DNA from: Eutrophosalina sp902522775
GTDB taxonomy: Bacteria; Bacteroidota; Bacteroidia; Flavobacteriales; Flavobacteriaceae
Length of the DNA: 64,000 nt
Assembly (NCBI GenBank): GCA_902522775.1
Contig: CABYWQ010000003.1
Span: forward strand, 117,800 to 181,799
Direction: 5' to 3'
Shown: piece after piece, positions 17,219-25,833 of the stretch
Layout of the letters: each line of letters opens with the position of its first letter
How positions within the stretch are numbered: position 1 is the stretch's first letter
The notes under the pieces: generated by a model
Told to the model about the DNA's origin: nothing
Databases searched by the model: none
Seen by the model: only the letters and a program-made list of their open reading frames with translations
Position numbers and translations under genes: made by a program

Positions 17219-17971
17219 ATGAAAAAATTAATCTTTCTTTTAGTAGTTATTTTTTGTTCCTGTAATCAAAATGATGGGTGGCAAAATTTATTTGATGGTA
17301 AATCACTTGATGGTTGGGATATGAAGATAAGATACCACGATTTTGGCGATAACTACAACAACACTTTTAAAGCAAAGGATGGTAAAATAGTTGTTTCTTA
17401 TGAAGGATATGATGAGTTTGAGGAAAAATTTGGACATATTTTTTACATGAAAGAAAAATTTGATAACTATCATTTAAGTTTGGAATATAAATTTAGTGGT
17501 CAACATTTGAAAGGTGCTCCCGATTGGTCTTTAAAAAATAGTGGAATTATGCTTCATTGTCAAAATCCAAAAACCATGTTAATTGACCAAGAGTTTCCAG
17601 TAAGTGCTGAAACTCAACTTTTAGGAGGTTTAGGAGAGGGTTCAAGACCAACAGCCAATATTTGTACGCCAGGTACTGATGTTGATATTGATAATTCACT
17701 GGTCAAAAAACATTGCATTAATTCAACTTCTAAAACTTATCACAATGATGATTGGGTAAATGTGGAAGTTATTGTTTATTCGGACTCTTTGATACATCAT
17801 ATTGTAGAGGGTGAAAAAGTCTTAACATATACAAACCTTAAAGTTGGAGGGAATAAAGTTCCTGAAAATTTTATTGAAAAAATAGGTATGCCTTTAAAAG
17901 ATGGCTACATATCATTACAATCTGAGGGTCATCCTGTATCATTTAGGAATATAAAGATTAAGAAATTGTAG
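17219..17971 (+). CDS. DUF1080 (3-keto-glycoside hydrolase-like) lipoprotein
   Basis: 250 aa lipoprotein (lipobox Cys at about 15, CSC). The DUF1080 signature 'WQNLFDGKSLDGWDM' opens the mature domain. This concanavalin-like fold is present in enzymes that hydrolyse 3-keto-glycosides, and in many secreted proteins of glycan-degrading Bacteroidota and Planctomycetes. Conserved segments YHLSLEYKF-like (DNYHLSLEYKFSG) and the late strand ISLQSEGHPVSFRNIKIK are clear. It is the first gene of an operon whose genes overlap by 1-4 nt: DUF1080, DgkA, CBM9-like, GHL10-like, sulfatase. Confidence 0.85.
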   Translation: MKKLIFLLVVIFCSCNQNDGWQNLFDGKSLDGWDMKIRYHDFGDNYNNTFKAKDGKIVVSYEGYDEFEEKFGHIFYMKEKFDNYHLSLEYKFSGQHLKGAPDWSLKNSGIMLHCQNPKTMLIDQEFPVSAETQLLGGLGEGSRPTANICTPGTDVDIDNSLVKKHCINSTSKTYHNDDWVNVEVIVYSDSLIHHIVEGEKVLTYTNLKVGGNKVPENFIEKIGMPLKDGYISLQSEGHPVSFRNIKIKKL

Positions 17972-18333
17972 TGATTCATTACTTTACTATAAGGATAAAA
18001 AGAATATTTACTGCGCTGAGTGGTATGTTTTTTTTAATCTTATCTGAATCTTCAATCCAAATCCAGCTAGTTGTAATTTTAATATTTACTTTTCTTGGAT
18101 TTTATTTAAGAGTATCTTTAGACGATTGGATTGTTCAAATTTTTTTATCTGGATTTATTTTATCAATGGAAGCTTTAAATACTTCAATTGAAAAAATATG
18201 TGATTTTATAAATCCTAATTTCAATAAAAAAATAGGTTTAATTAAAGATATTGGTGCTGGAGCTGTTTCATTTGCAGTAATATCTTCTTTAATTATACTA
18301 ACTATTATATATTATCCTTATTTATCTAACTAG
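17971..18333 (+). CDS. dgkA: Diacylglycerol (undecaprenol) kinase, DgkA family
   Basis: 120 aa integral membrane kinase. GTG start overlaps the DUF1080 stop by 1 nt. The signature EALNTSIEKICD (about 69-80) carries the catalytic Glu and Asn, and GLIKDIGAGAVSFAV is the second conserved block. DgkA-type enzymes phosphorylate diacylglycerol (Gram-negative) or undecaprenol (Gram-positive-type); which applies here cannot be decided from the sequence. Its location inside a glycan operon, with 1 nt overlaps on both sides, is odd and may reflect recycling of lipid carriers. Confidence 0.9.
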   Translation: MIHYFTIRIKRIFTALSGMFFLILSESSIQIQLVVILIFTFLGFYLRVSLDDWIVQIFLSGFILSMEALNTSIEKICDFINPNFNKKIGLIKDIGAGAVSFAVISSLIILTIIYYPYLSN

Positions 18334-19412
18334 TGAAATTATTTTGGATTACTTTTTTTGTATTCGTTATATCATGCTCTAATGTTTATAACGTAGATAT
18401 TAATCTTACGGACAAGATTATAATTCCCAAAACTTATGTAGTTAACAGATCAGAGAATATAATCGTTATTGATGGCAATGATGATGAATGGAAAAATGCA
18501 ATTTATTCACAAGATTTCATAGATATTGAGGGATTTAAAATACCGAGTCAAAAGACAAATATTAAAATGCTTTGGGATGATAATAACTTATATGTTTTTG
18601 CTAAGCTTTTTGAAAAACATATATGGGCTGATATAAAAAAGCGAGACGAAGTTATTTATTTGAACAATGACTTTGAAGTATTTATAAATCCAAATGATAA
18701 TGTTTTTAATTACGGTGAAATCGAAATAAATGCCCTTGGTACTGAATGGGATTTGTTTTTAGATAAACCTTACAGGCTTGGAGGAAAAGCAGACAGTAGT
18801 TGGGATATTAAAGGTTTGAAATCAGCTGTATCGATTAATGGAACTTTAAATAATCCTGAGGATGAAGATAAGTACTGGACAGTTGAAATGGCAATTCCAA
18901 TTGATCAAATAAGTCAATTGAAGTATCCTCTAAAATTTGATAAAATCAAAAAAGGTATTGTTTGGAGAATAAATTTTTCGAGAGTAAATTGGGATTTTGA
19001 TCTTATTGATAATAAATATTTTAGAAAAAAAATAGATGGTAAATTTTTACCTGAATATAATTGGGTGTGGTCAAATCAAGGAGAAATAAATATGCATATT
19101 CCTGAAAATTGGGGATATTTATTATTTAACGATAGTTATTTAAATTCAAAGCTTTCGTCAAAAACGGATTTAGAGCTTGAACATACATTATATGCAATTT
19201 TCAGAGAGATTAAATTTGGAGATTATGATTACATTAAGGAATTAAAGGAAGGTAGTATAGTAAAATTTAAACCTGAAAAAATAAATGGTAAAATAATTTT
19301 AAGTTATTTTAAAAAAACGGATAAAGGTTTTAATATTAATTCAAAATATAAAGATGGAATTTTAAATTATTCTATTGATCAAACTGGACTTATAAATAGA
19401 GGTATTTTATGA
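18333..19412 (+). CDS. Secreted CBM9-like carbohydrate-binding lipoprotein
   Basis: 359 aa protein with a lipoprotein signal (VFVISCSN, Cys at about 15). GTG start overlaps the DgkA stop by 1 nt. The core resembles carbohydrate-binding module 9: YVVNRSENIIVIDGNDDEW (about 34-52), MLWDDNNLYVFAKL, NNDFEVFINPN and YWTVEMAIP are typical segments. The C-terminal part (about 280-359) is not recognised. Family 9 modules bind sugar reducing ends. A binding role on the surface or in the periplasm, linked to the neighbouring hydrolases, is inferred. Confidence 0.8.
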   Translation: MKLFWITFFVFVISCSNVYNVDINLTDKIIIPKTYVVNRSENIIVIDGNDDEWKNAIYSQDFIDIEGFKIPSQKTNIKMLWDDNNLYVFAKLFEKHIWADIKKRDEVIYLNNDFEVFINPNDNVFNYGEIEINALGTEWDLFLDKPYRLGGKADSSWDIKGLKSAVSINGTLNNPEDEDKYWTVEMAIPIDQISQLKYPLKFDKIKKGIVWRINFSRVNWDFDLIDNKYFRKKIDGKFLPEYNWVWSNQGEINMHIPENWGYLLFNDSYLNSKLSSKTDLELEHTLYAIFREIKFGDYDYIKELKEGSIVKFKPEKINGKIILSYFKKTDKGFNINSKYKDGILNYSIDQTGLINRGIL

Positions 19413-20467
19413 AAAAACTAAAAATTATATTTTCCTTCTTTATTGTTGTTTCATGTTCTGAAACTAATTTGGATAAGTTTACCTTTAGTACTTGGGTCGG
19501 TGCAGGAAGTAAATTTGATAAAAATACATGGACAAAAAAAATAAACTATTATGATTCTTTAGGCATTTCCGAAATATTAGTTGGAGGATCGCCTGATATT
19601 TTAAAAAAAATTATTCCACTGGCTAATAAAAAAAATATTAAAGTACATGGTTGGATGTGGACACTTAATAGACCTGGGGATACAATTGCTAATAAAAATC
19701 CTGATTGGTATGCTGTTAATAGAAAGGGTCAAAACTCTTTAGAATTTAGAGCATATGTTGATTACTATCAATGGTTATCGCCTTTTCATCCAGATGCTAG
19801 AGAGCATATAATAAATAATGCTAAAAAACTAATCGAAGTAGAAGGTCTTGAATCTGTTCATTTGGATTATGTAAGATTTCCTGATGTAATTCTTGGTGCA
19901 GATCTTCAACCTAAATACAATATAATTCAAGACAGGGAACTTCCAGAATATGATTATGGATATCACCCAATAGCTCGGAAAGAATTTAAAAAAATTTTTG
20001 ATAAAGATCCGATTGATTTTGATTACCCTGAGCTTTCAACTGAGTGGAGACAATTTAGATTAAATTCAATCTCAACTTTAGTTAATGAAATAATTTCAAT
20101 TGCTCACTCTAATAATAAAAAAGTAACTGCAGCAGTTTTTCCTTTTCCGGAAATGTCAAGACAGATGGTAAGACAAGCTTGGAATGATTGGAATCTTGAT
20201 AAGGTTTATCCTATGCTTTATCAAAATTTTTATAAAGAAAATATTAATTGGATTGGTTTTGCTACTAAACAAGGAGTTTCAGATGTTGATTTTCCAGTTA
20301 TATCTGGACTATACAGTCCTGCTCTTAAAAACCCAAAGGATTTAGAAAGAGCAATTTTAATATCAAAAGAAAATGGAGCAAAAGGGATTTCAATATTTAC
20401 TGCTGATGGATTAAATAAAGAACAACAAAAGATTTTTATAGAACTATCAAATAAATTAAATCAATGA
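19409..20467 (+). CDS. GHL10/DUF187-like family glycosyl hydrolase lipoprotein
   Basis: 352 aa lipoprotein (lipobox near VVSCSE, Cys at about 16) that looks like the DUF187/GHL10 TIM-barrel family of hypothetical glycosyl hydrolases. Landmarks are STWVGAGSKFDK near the N-terminus, KVHGWMWTLNRPGD (residues 80-95), HLDYVRFPD (around 148-156) with the family 'LDY-R-P' motif, and MLYQNFYKENINWI near 268. It overlaps the CBM9-like gene upstream by 4 nt and the sulfatase downstream by 4 nt. Substrate is unknown. The family is found in many glycan-active operons. Confidence 0.75.
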   Translation: MKKLKIIFSFFIVVSCSETNLDKFTFSTWVGAGSKFDKNTWTKKINYYDSLGISEILVGGSPDILKKIIPLANKKNIKVHGWMWTLNRPGDTIANKNPDWYAVNRKGQNSLEFRAYVDYYQWLSPFHPDAREHIINNAKKLIEVEGLESVHLDYVRFPDVILGADLQPKYNIIQDRELPEYDYGYHPIARKEFKKIFDKDPIDFDYPELSTEWRQFRLNSISTLVNEIISIAHSNNKKVTAAVFPFPEMSRQMVRQAWNDWNLDKVYPMLYQNFYKENINWIGFATKQGVSDVDFPVISGLYSPALKNPKDLERAILISKENGAKGISIFTADGLNKEQQKIFIELSNKLNQ

Positions 20468-22200
20468 GATATTTTTTTCTATTATGTACGTTTTTATTTT
20501 TTTTTAAGACTAATTCACAGGTTTTTAAAAAACAGGACAGCAAGCCTAACGTAATTTTAATAATTACAGATGATCAAGGATTTGGTGATTTAGGATTTAA
20601 TGGTAATCCTCATATTATGACACCTGTTTTAGATGAACTTGCAAGTAATAGCATGAGATTTAATAACTTTCATGTTTCGCCAGTATGTGCACCTACAAGA
20701 TCTAGCTTATTAACTGGGAGATATTCTTTAAGAACAGGTGTTACAGACACGTATAACGGTGGTGCAATGATGTCAAATGATGAAATTACGTTAGCTGAAA
20801 TTCTTAAAGAAAATAATTATGAAACAGGTATTTTTGGAAAGTGGCATTTAGGGGATAATTATCCTTTTAGACCAACTGATCAAGGCTTTAATGAATCTTT
20901 GATTCATCTTTCAGGAGGTATTGGTCAAGTTGGGGATTTTACAAATTATTATGCGGGAAATCGTAGTTATTTTGACCCAGTTTTATGGCATAATAATCAA
21001 CAAAAAAAATATGATGGATATTGTTCGGATATTTTTACAGATGAAGCAATAAAATTCATTGAAAAAAACAAATCTGATCAGTTCTTCTGTTACTTATCAT
21101 TTAATGCTCCTCATACTCCATTACAACTTCCTGAAAAATATTATAATCTCTATAAAAATATTGACCCATCATTAATTTCTGAATCAGAAACAATAAAAAT
21201 GAGTAAAAAGGATATTAATGATGCCAAAAAAATTTACGGAATGATAACTAATATTGATGATAATATCGGAAAGCTCATTTCAAAATTGAAGGAGCTAGAG
21301 ATTGATGATAACACAATATTAATTTTTATGACTGACAATGGTCCACAACAATTAAGATTTAATTCAAATTTAAAGGGAAGAAAAGGTAGAGTATACAATG
21401 GTGGGATTAGAGTTCCTTTTTATTTACACTATCCAAAAATTCATGAAAATGGGTTAGATATTAATTCCTTTTCAGCACATATTGATGTCCTTCCATCAAT
21501 TCTAAGCCTATGCGATATTAAATTACCTAATGACAGAAAACTTGATGGCATTAATTTATTTAATAAAACTAATAGAGATATAATAAATAGATCATTCTTT
21601 TCATATTGGACCAGAAAATTTCCTGAACTGTACCATAATATTTCATTAAATAAAGGAAATTATAAACTTGTTGGAAATACAGGATATGATTCTTCAATTA
21701 ATAATTTTGAGCTTTATGATATTGATTCAGATCCTAATGAAAGAGAAAACTTAATTAGTAATAAGGGTAAAATTGCAAATGCAATGAAAAAAGAAATGGA
21801 TAATATTTACAATGAATTAATTAATTCAAAAAATATAAAAAGTAAGCCAAGAATCGTAGTGGGTAGTAAATTTGAAAATCCTACATTTTTAAATAGAAAT
21901 GATGCCAGTGGTCAGCGTCATATATGGACAAATGATGAAGTTTTTGGTTTTTGGAGAATAAATATTAAAAAAGGGAACTATGACTTCAAATTTAAGTTCA
22001 ACAATTTAGAATTATCAAACGGTAAAATGTTTATTGAACTTGGAGAGAGAATTCTTAGTAAAAATATTCAAGTTGATAAAGATGGTTTTGTTTTGATGAA
22101 AAATATTTACACTGAACAAGGTGAGTTTGACTTTACACCTTTTTACAATAACAATGGTAAAAATATTTTTCCTTTTTGGGTAGAAATCAATAGATTATGA
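20464..22200 (+). CDS. Secreted sulfatase (S1 family, formylglycine type)
   Basis: 578 aa alkaline-phosphatase-fold sulfatase that removes sulfate esters, probably from a marine polysaccharide. The signal peptide ends near residue 18 (TNSQ). ITDDQGFGD supplies two metal-binding Asp (36-37). The maturation motif is CAPTR with Cys75 as the formylglycine precursor, followed by SLLTGR. FGKWHLGD and MTDNGPQQ supply further active-site residues. The C-terminal 110 residues form a likely extra beta-domain. It ends the operon begun by DUF1080. A sulfatase-maturating enzyme is not in the window and must be encoded elsewhere. Confidence 0.95.
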   Translation: MRYFFLLCTFLFFFKTNSQVFKKQDSKPNVILIITDDQGFGDLGFNGNPHIMTPVLDELASNSMRFNNFHVSPVCAPTRSSLLTGRYSLRTGVTDTYNGGAMMSNDEITLAEILKENNYETGIFGKWHLGDNYPFRPTDQGFNESLIHLSGGIGQVGDFTNYYAGNRSYFDPVLWHNNQQKKYDGYCSDIFTDEAIKFIEKNKSDQFFCYLSFNAPHTPLQLPEKYYNLYKNIDPSLISESETIKMSKKDINDAKKIYGMITNIDDNIGKLISKLKELEIDDNTILIFMTDNGPQQLRFNSNLKGRKGRVYNGGIRVPFYLHYPKIHENGLDINSFSAHIDVLPSILSLCDIKLPNDRKLDGINLFNKTNRDIINRSFFSYWTRKFPELYHNISLNKGNYKLVGNTGYDSSINNFELYDIDSDPNERENLISNKGKIANAMKKEMDNIYNELINSKNIKSKPRIVVGSKFENPTFLNRNDASGQRHIWTNDEVFGFWRINIKKGNYDFKFKFNNLELSNGKMFIELGERILSKNIQVDKDGFVLMKNIYTEQGEFDFTPFYNNNGKNIFPFWVEINRL

Positions 22201-22422
22201 TTTTTTCCTATCTCTCATTATCTGAGTAATTTTTACTGCTTGAATTGAAATAACTACAATATTTAGAAAAATGATTGAATATGAATTTGCGACAATTCCA
22301 TAAATGAGCCATGCAGATGCTCCTACTAAGTTGTAAGACCTAAGTTTTAAGGTATCATTATGTAAGAATGATATAATTACAAATGTATTTCCAATCCAGC
22401 CTATTAACTCTAGAGTACTCAT
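22195..22422 (-). CDS. Small YgjV/SemiSWEET-like membrane protein
   Basis: 75 aa protein with three hydrophobic helices. The segment ELIGWIGNTFVIISFL, then LKLRSYNLVGASAWLIYGI, resembles the YgjV family and, more loosely, the single three-helix repeat of SemiSWEET sugar carriers. A Lys/Arg-rich tail follows. It converges with the sulfatase by 6 nt. If it is a SemiSWEET, a proline in the first helix (PQ-type) would be expected and is not seen, so YgjV-like is preferred. Function unknown. Confidence 0.65.
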   Translation of the reverse strand: MSTLELIGWIGNTFVIISFLHNDTLKLRSYNLVGASAWLIYGIVANSYSIIFLNIVVISIQAVKITQIMRDRKKS

Positions 22423-22450
22423 ATTAAAATAAAATTCAAAAATAAGTTAA

Positions 22451-24733
22451 ATGAAATTAAACTGTTTTATTTTTGTTTCAAATAATATAATTTCAATTCA
22501 CAATATAAAATTGAAAAAGATTACATATATATCATTTATTTTATTAATAAATATTTCCTTTTCTCAGGAATTAGTTTCAGGAAAAGTTTTTTTTAATGAT
22601 AATGGTATTGATTTTCCAATTGAAGGAGCTAATGTTTTTTGGCTAAATACCAATCAAGGAACTATAACAAAAGCTGCAGGGGAGTTCAATATTCAAAAAA
22701 TTAAAGATGTAAAAAGTCTAGTGATTAGTTATATAGGTTTTAAAACAGATACAATTGATATTGATGATAAAAAATTTATAACCCATTATTTAACCTTTTC
22801 GGATGATAATGAATTAGATGAAGTAACTGTTACAAAAAAAAGAAAGACAATTCAAAGGACATATTTAATGCCACAAAATGTGGTGAAAATATCAGAGGAA
22901 GAATTACTAAAAGCGGCATGCTGTAATCTTTCTGAGAGTTTTGAAACTAATCCATCAGTGGATGTAAACCACAATGATGCAATAACTGGAACTAAACAAA
23001 TTGAAATGCTCGGCTTAAAGAGCCCATATATCTTAATAACTGAAGAAAATATTCCAATGGTTAGAGGTGCTTCACAGACTTTTGGTTTAGGTTTTACACC
23101 AGGAACTTGGATAGAAAGTATTCAAGTTACAAAAGGAATGGGTAGTGTAACCAATGGATTCGAGAGTATAGTGGGACAAATTAATACAGAGATTAAAAAA
23201 CCTTTCAATGATATACCATTCTTTTTTAACCTATTCAATGGTTTTGATGGAAGAGTAGAAGCTAATGCCCATGTAAAATCAACCTTAAGTAAAAAAATTC
23301 ATACTACTTCTTTTATTCATTACAATGAAAGAAAAAAAGTTAATGATAAAAATGGAGATAAGTTTCTAGATAAACCTATTCAAGATCAGTTAAACCTGCT
23401 TAGTAAATGGCAGTATACTGACCTTACAAAAGGTATTGTAAGTTTTTTAAATATCAGGTATTTAGAAGACAATAAGAGAATAGGAAGTATTGATTTTAAT
23501 GAAAAAATAGATTTATCTAAATTTTGGGGAGGTGAAATTTTGACAAACAGATTTGATTCTTCATTAAAACTTGGTTATGTAAACCCAAATATTCCTTATC
23601 AAACTTTAGGTTTTCAAGTAGCATATAATTTTCATGATCAAGAATCTTATTATGGATTAAATGATTATAATATTTCTCAAAAAAGTATGTTTATTAATTT
23701 GATCTATAACTCAATAATTTATAATACTAAGAATAAAATTAAAGCAGGTTTGAATTTTTCAAGTGATTCATACGATGAATATGTATTTAAATCAAATATT
23801 GAAAGAACTGATAGATCATTTGGAGGTTTTTTTGAATATAGTTTCGATAACTTTGACGACTTTAATTTGGTATTTGGTTTAAGGTATGACAATCATAATA
23901 ACATTGGCTCATTTTTTACACCAAGACTTCACTTTAGATACTTATTAAATGATAATTTTTCAATTAAAGGTTCCATTGGTACAGGAAGAAAAATAGCGAA
24001 TGTTTTTGCTGAAAATCAATCTATATTTTTGAGTAATAGAATAAACATAAATAAATCTTTTAATAATAATTTATACGGTGTTAATCCAGAAAAAGCTACT
24101 AACTTAGGGTTTAGTTTAGATCATAAAGTATTTCTATTAGGAGGTCAAGGAAATATAATTTTTGATTATTACAATACAACTTTTGATAATAGAGTTATTA
24201 TTGATTTCGAAACACCAGGTGAATTTAATTTTTATAATTCAACATTAGGAAAATCAAAATCGAATAGTTTTCAAGTTGAGTTTTTATTTTCAAAAAATAA
24301 TTGGAATATAACAGCAGCATATAAAAAATATGACGTAAAATCTTTTTATAATTCTGGCCTAAAAGAAAAACCAATTCAACCTAGAAATATTGTATTTTTT
24401 AATTATGGTATAGAATCCAATAAAACCAATAATAAATATTGGAAATTTGATATTACTTACAATAGACTAGGAAAACAAAGACTTGTAAGTAATTCTAGAG
24501 ATAATTTTGAGTTCACAGATCCACATTTTTCAATCAATTCTCAAATTACAAGAGTTTTTAACTCAAAATTTGAAGTATATTTCGGAGGAGAAAACTTAAA
24601 TAATTATAAACAAGAAAATCCAATAATAATGGCAGATAATCCTTTCGATCAAATGTTTGACGCATCAATTGTACATGGCCCAATTTTTGGATCTATTTAT
24701 TATTTGGGGTTAAGATTTAAAATATTAAATTAG
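22451..24733 (+). CDS. TonB-dependent receptor with carboxypeptidase-like N-terminus, probably metal-related
   Basis: Outer-membrane beta-barrel that imports a bound substrate with TonB energy. The ATG at 22451 gives 760 aa with an odd 20-residue lead. The TTG at 22511 starts a cleaner signal peptide (LKKITYISFILL) and is the better start. After it come a carboxypeptidase-like regulatory domain (GANVFWLNTNQGTITKAAGE), then the plug with the MLGLKSPYILI and VTKGMGSV segments, and a barrel ending in an aromatic C-terminus. The AACCNLSESFE stretch has a Cys pair seen in a receptor subgroup that sits next to HMA proteins. The gene is 5 nt upstream of such an HMA gene, so copper or another metal is the likely cargo, by inference. 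Confidence 0.88.
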   Translation: MKLNCFIFVSNNIISIHNIKLKKITYISFILLINISFSQELVSGKVFFNDNGIDFPIEGANVFWLNTNQGTITKAAGEFNIQKIKDVKSLVISYIGFKTDTIDIDDKKFITHYLTFSDDNELDEVTVTKKRKTIQRTYLMPQNVVKISEEELLKAACCNLSESFETNPSVDVNHNDAITGTKQIEMLGLKSPYILITEENIPMVRGASQTFGLGFTPGTWIESIQVTKGMGSVTNGFESIVGQINTEIKKPFNDIPFFFNLFNGFDGRVEANAHVKSTLSKKIHTTSFIHYNERKKVNDKNGDKFLDKPIQDQLNLLSKWQYTDLTKGIVSFLNIRYLEDNKRIGSIDFNEKIDLSKFWGGEILTNRFDSSLKLGYVNPNIPYQTLGFQVAYNFHDQESYYGLNDYNISQKSMFINLIYNSIIYNTKNKIKAGLNFSSDSYDEYVFKSNIERTDRSFGGFFEYSFDNFDDFNLVFGLRYDNHNNIGSFFTPRLHFRYLLNDNFSIKGSIGTGRKIANVFAENQSIFLSNRININKSFNNNLYGVNPEKATNLGFSLDHKVFLLGGQGNIIFDYYNTTFDNRVIIDFETPGEFNFYNSTLGKSKSNSFQVEFLFSKNNWNITAAYKKYDVKSFYNSGLKEKPIQPRNIVFFNYGIESNKTNNKYWKFDITYNRLGKQRLVSNSRDNFEFTDPHFSINSQITRVFNSKFEVYFGGENLNNYKQENPIIMADNPFDQMFDASIVHGPIFGSIYYLGLRFKILN

Positions 24734-24738
24734 TAAAA

Positions 24739-25080
24739 ATGAAAAAATATATTGTATTATTTTTAATTGTTCCTTTTTTCACATTTAGTCAATCGAATGA
24801 CAAAAATACCAAGGAGACTTTTTCAGTTGAGGGAAACTGTTCAATGTGTAAAAAAAGAATAGAAAAAGCTGCATTGTCTTTAAATGGTGTAAAATATGCC
24901 AAATGGAATAAGAAATCAGGTGATTTTTCAATTATTTATAATAATGACAAAGTGAATATTCAAGAAATTAGAAGTAAAATTGCCCAATCAGGACACGATA
25001 ATGGGGAATATGTAACTACAACTGAAGCATATAATAAACTGCCTGATTGTTGTAAATACAAAGCTACAGGAAAACATTAG
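24739..25080 (+). CDS. Secreted heavy-metal-associated (HMA) domain protein
   Basis: 113 aa protein with a signal peptide (PFFTFSQ, about 1-18) and one HMA ferredoxin-like domain. The metal-binding loop is EGNCSMCKKRIE with Cys34 and Cys37, in a CxxC arrangement. A second Cys pair (LPDCCKYK) lies near the C-terminus and is not part of the domain core, but it could help bind metal. HMA domains bind Cu(I), Zn or Hg(II). It lies between a TonB-dependent receptor and a PepSY protein with 5 nt gaps, so the three probably form one transcript that takes up or buffers metal in the periplasm. Confidence 0.9.
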   Translation: MKKYIVLFLIVPFFTFSQSNDKNTKETFSVEGNCSMCKKRIEKAALSLNGVKYAKWNKKSGDFSIIYNNDKVNIQEIRSKIAQSGHDNGEYVTTTEAYNKLPDCCKYKATGKH

Positions 25081-25085
25081 ATTAA

Positions 25086-25787
25086 TTGGCTTTAATAAAG
25101 GGGAAAACATCACAAAAAATTAGAACTGCTCATCGTTATCTAGGTTTGTTTCTGGGCATTCAATTTCTTTTCTGGACAATTAGTGGTTTATATTTTTCAT
25201 GGACTGAATTAGATGAAATTCATGGGGACCATTTTAAAAAACCTAAAGTTAAAAATCAGTTTAAAAATTTATTAAGTCCATCCGAATTTAATTTTGGAGC
25301 TGCTATTAATTCTTTAGAACTAAAAGAAATTGCTGATATTCCTTATTATTGGATTAATGGAAATAAATTGATAAATGCCTACGATGGAGATGTAAAAGAT
25401 TCCATTACAAAACAAGAGGCTATAATAATTTCGAAAAATAATATTCTTGATGAATATAAAATTAGTGATATTGAAATTATCAATGAGGTTGGAAATCACC
25501 ATGAATATAGAGGAAGACCATTACCTGCATATGTGATTTCTTATGAGGGTAGTGATAAATTAAAATCATATATATCCATTAAAGATGGTCAGTTTCAAAC
25601 TGTTAGACACAGAAGTTGGAGATGGTTTGATTTTTTATGGATGACTCATACAATGGATTATGAAAGTAGGGATGATTTTAATAATAAATTAATTAGAGCT
25701 TTTTCTATTTTGGGTCTAGTAACTGTTATGAGTGGTTTTTTACTTTGGGTTGTAACTTCTAAAACAATCAGAAAAATTATTAAATAA
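25086..25787 (+). CDS. PepSY-type membrane protein
   Basis: 233 aa protein read from the TTG at 25086 (no earlier ATG fits; the next Met is far inside). The N-terminus has IRTAHRYLGLFLGIQFLFWTISGLYFSW, a typical PepSY-TM first helix with an invariant His (about 17). A large periplasmic part follows, and a second helix with VTVMSGFLLWVV lies at the C-terminus. PepSY-TM proteins often accompany siderophore or metal uptake systems and can act as ferric reductases, in some studied cases. Position behind the TonB receptor and HMA gene supports a role in metal reduction or transport. Confidence 0.82.
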   Translation: MALIKGKTSQKIRTAHRYLGLFLGIQFLFWTISGLYFSWTELDEIHGDHFKKPKVKNQFKNLLSPSEFNFGAAINSLELKEIADIPYYWINGNKLINAYDGDVKDSITKQEAIIISKNNILDEYKISDIEIINEVGNHHEYRGRPLPAYVISYEGSDKLKSYISIKDGQFQTVRHRSWRWFDFLWMTHTMDYESRDDFNNKLIRAFSILGLVTVMSGFLLWVVTSKTIRKIIK

Positions 25788-25819
25788 AACCTTTATAGTG
25801 TAATATTACTATAATAAGT

Positions 25820-25827
25820 TACTTTTG
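25820..25827 (+). promoter_or_regulatory. Putative -7 element of the DEAD-box helicase
   Basis: TACTTTTG matches TAnnTTTG and lies 6 nt before the ATG at 25834. This argues against the TTG at 25825 as start, since it would lie within the promoter element. No clear -33 is visible. Confidence 0.45.
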
Positions 25828-25833
25828 CCGCAA

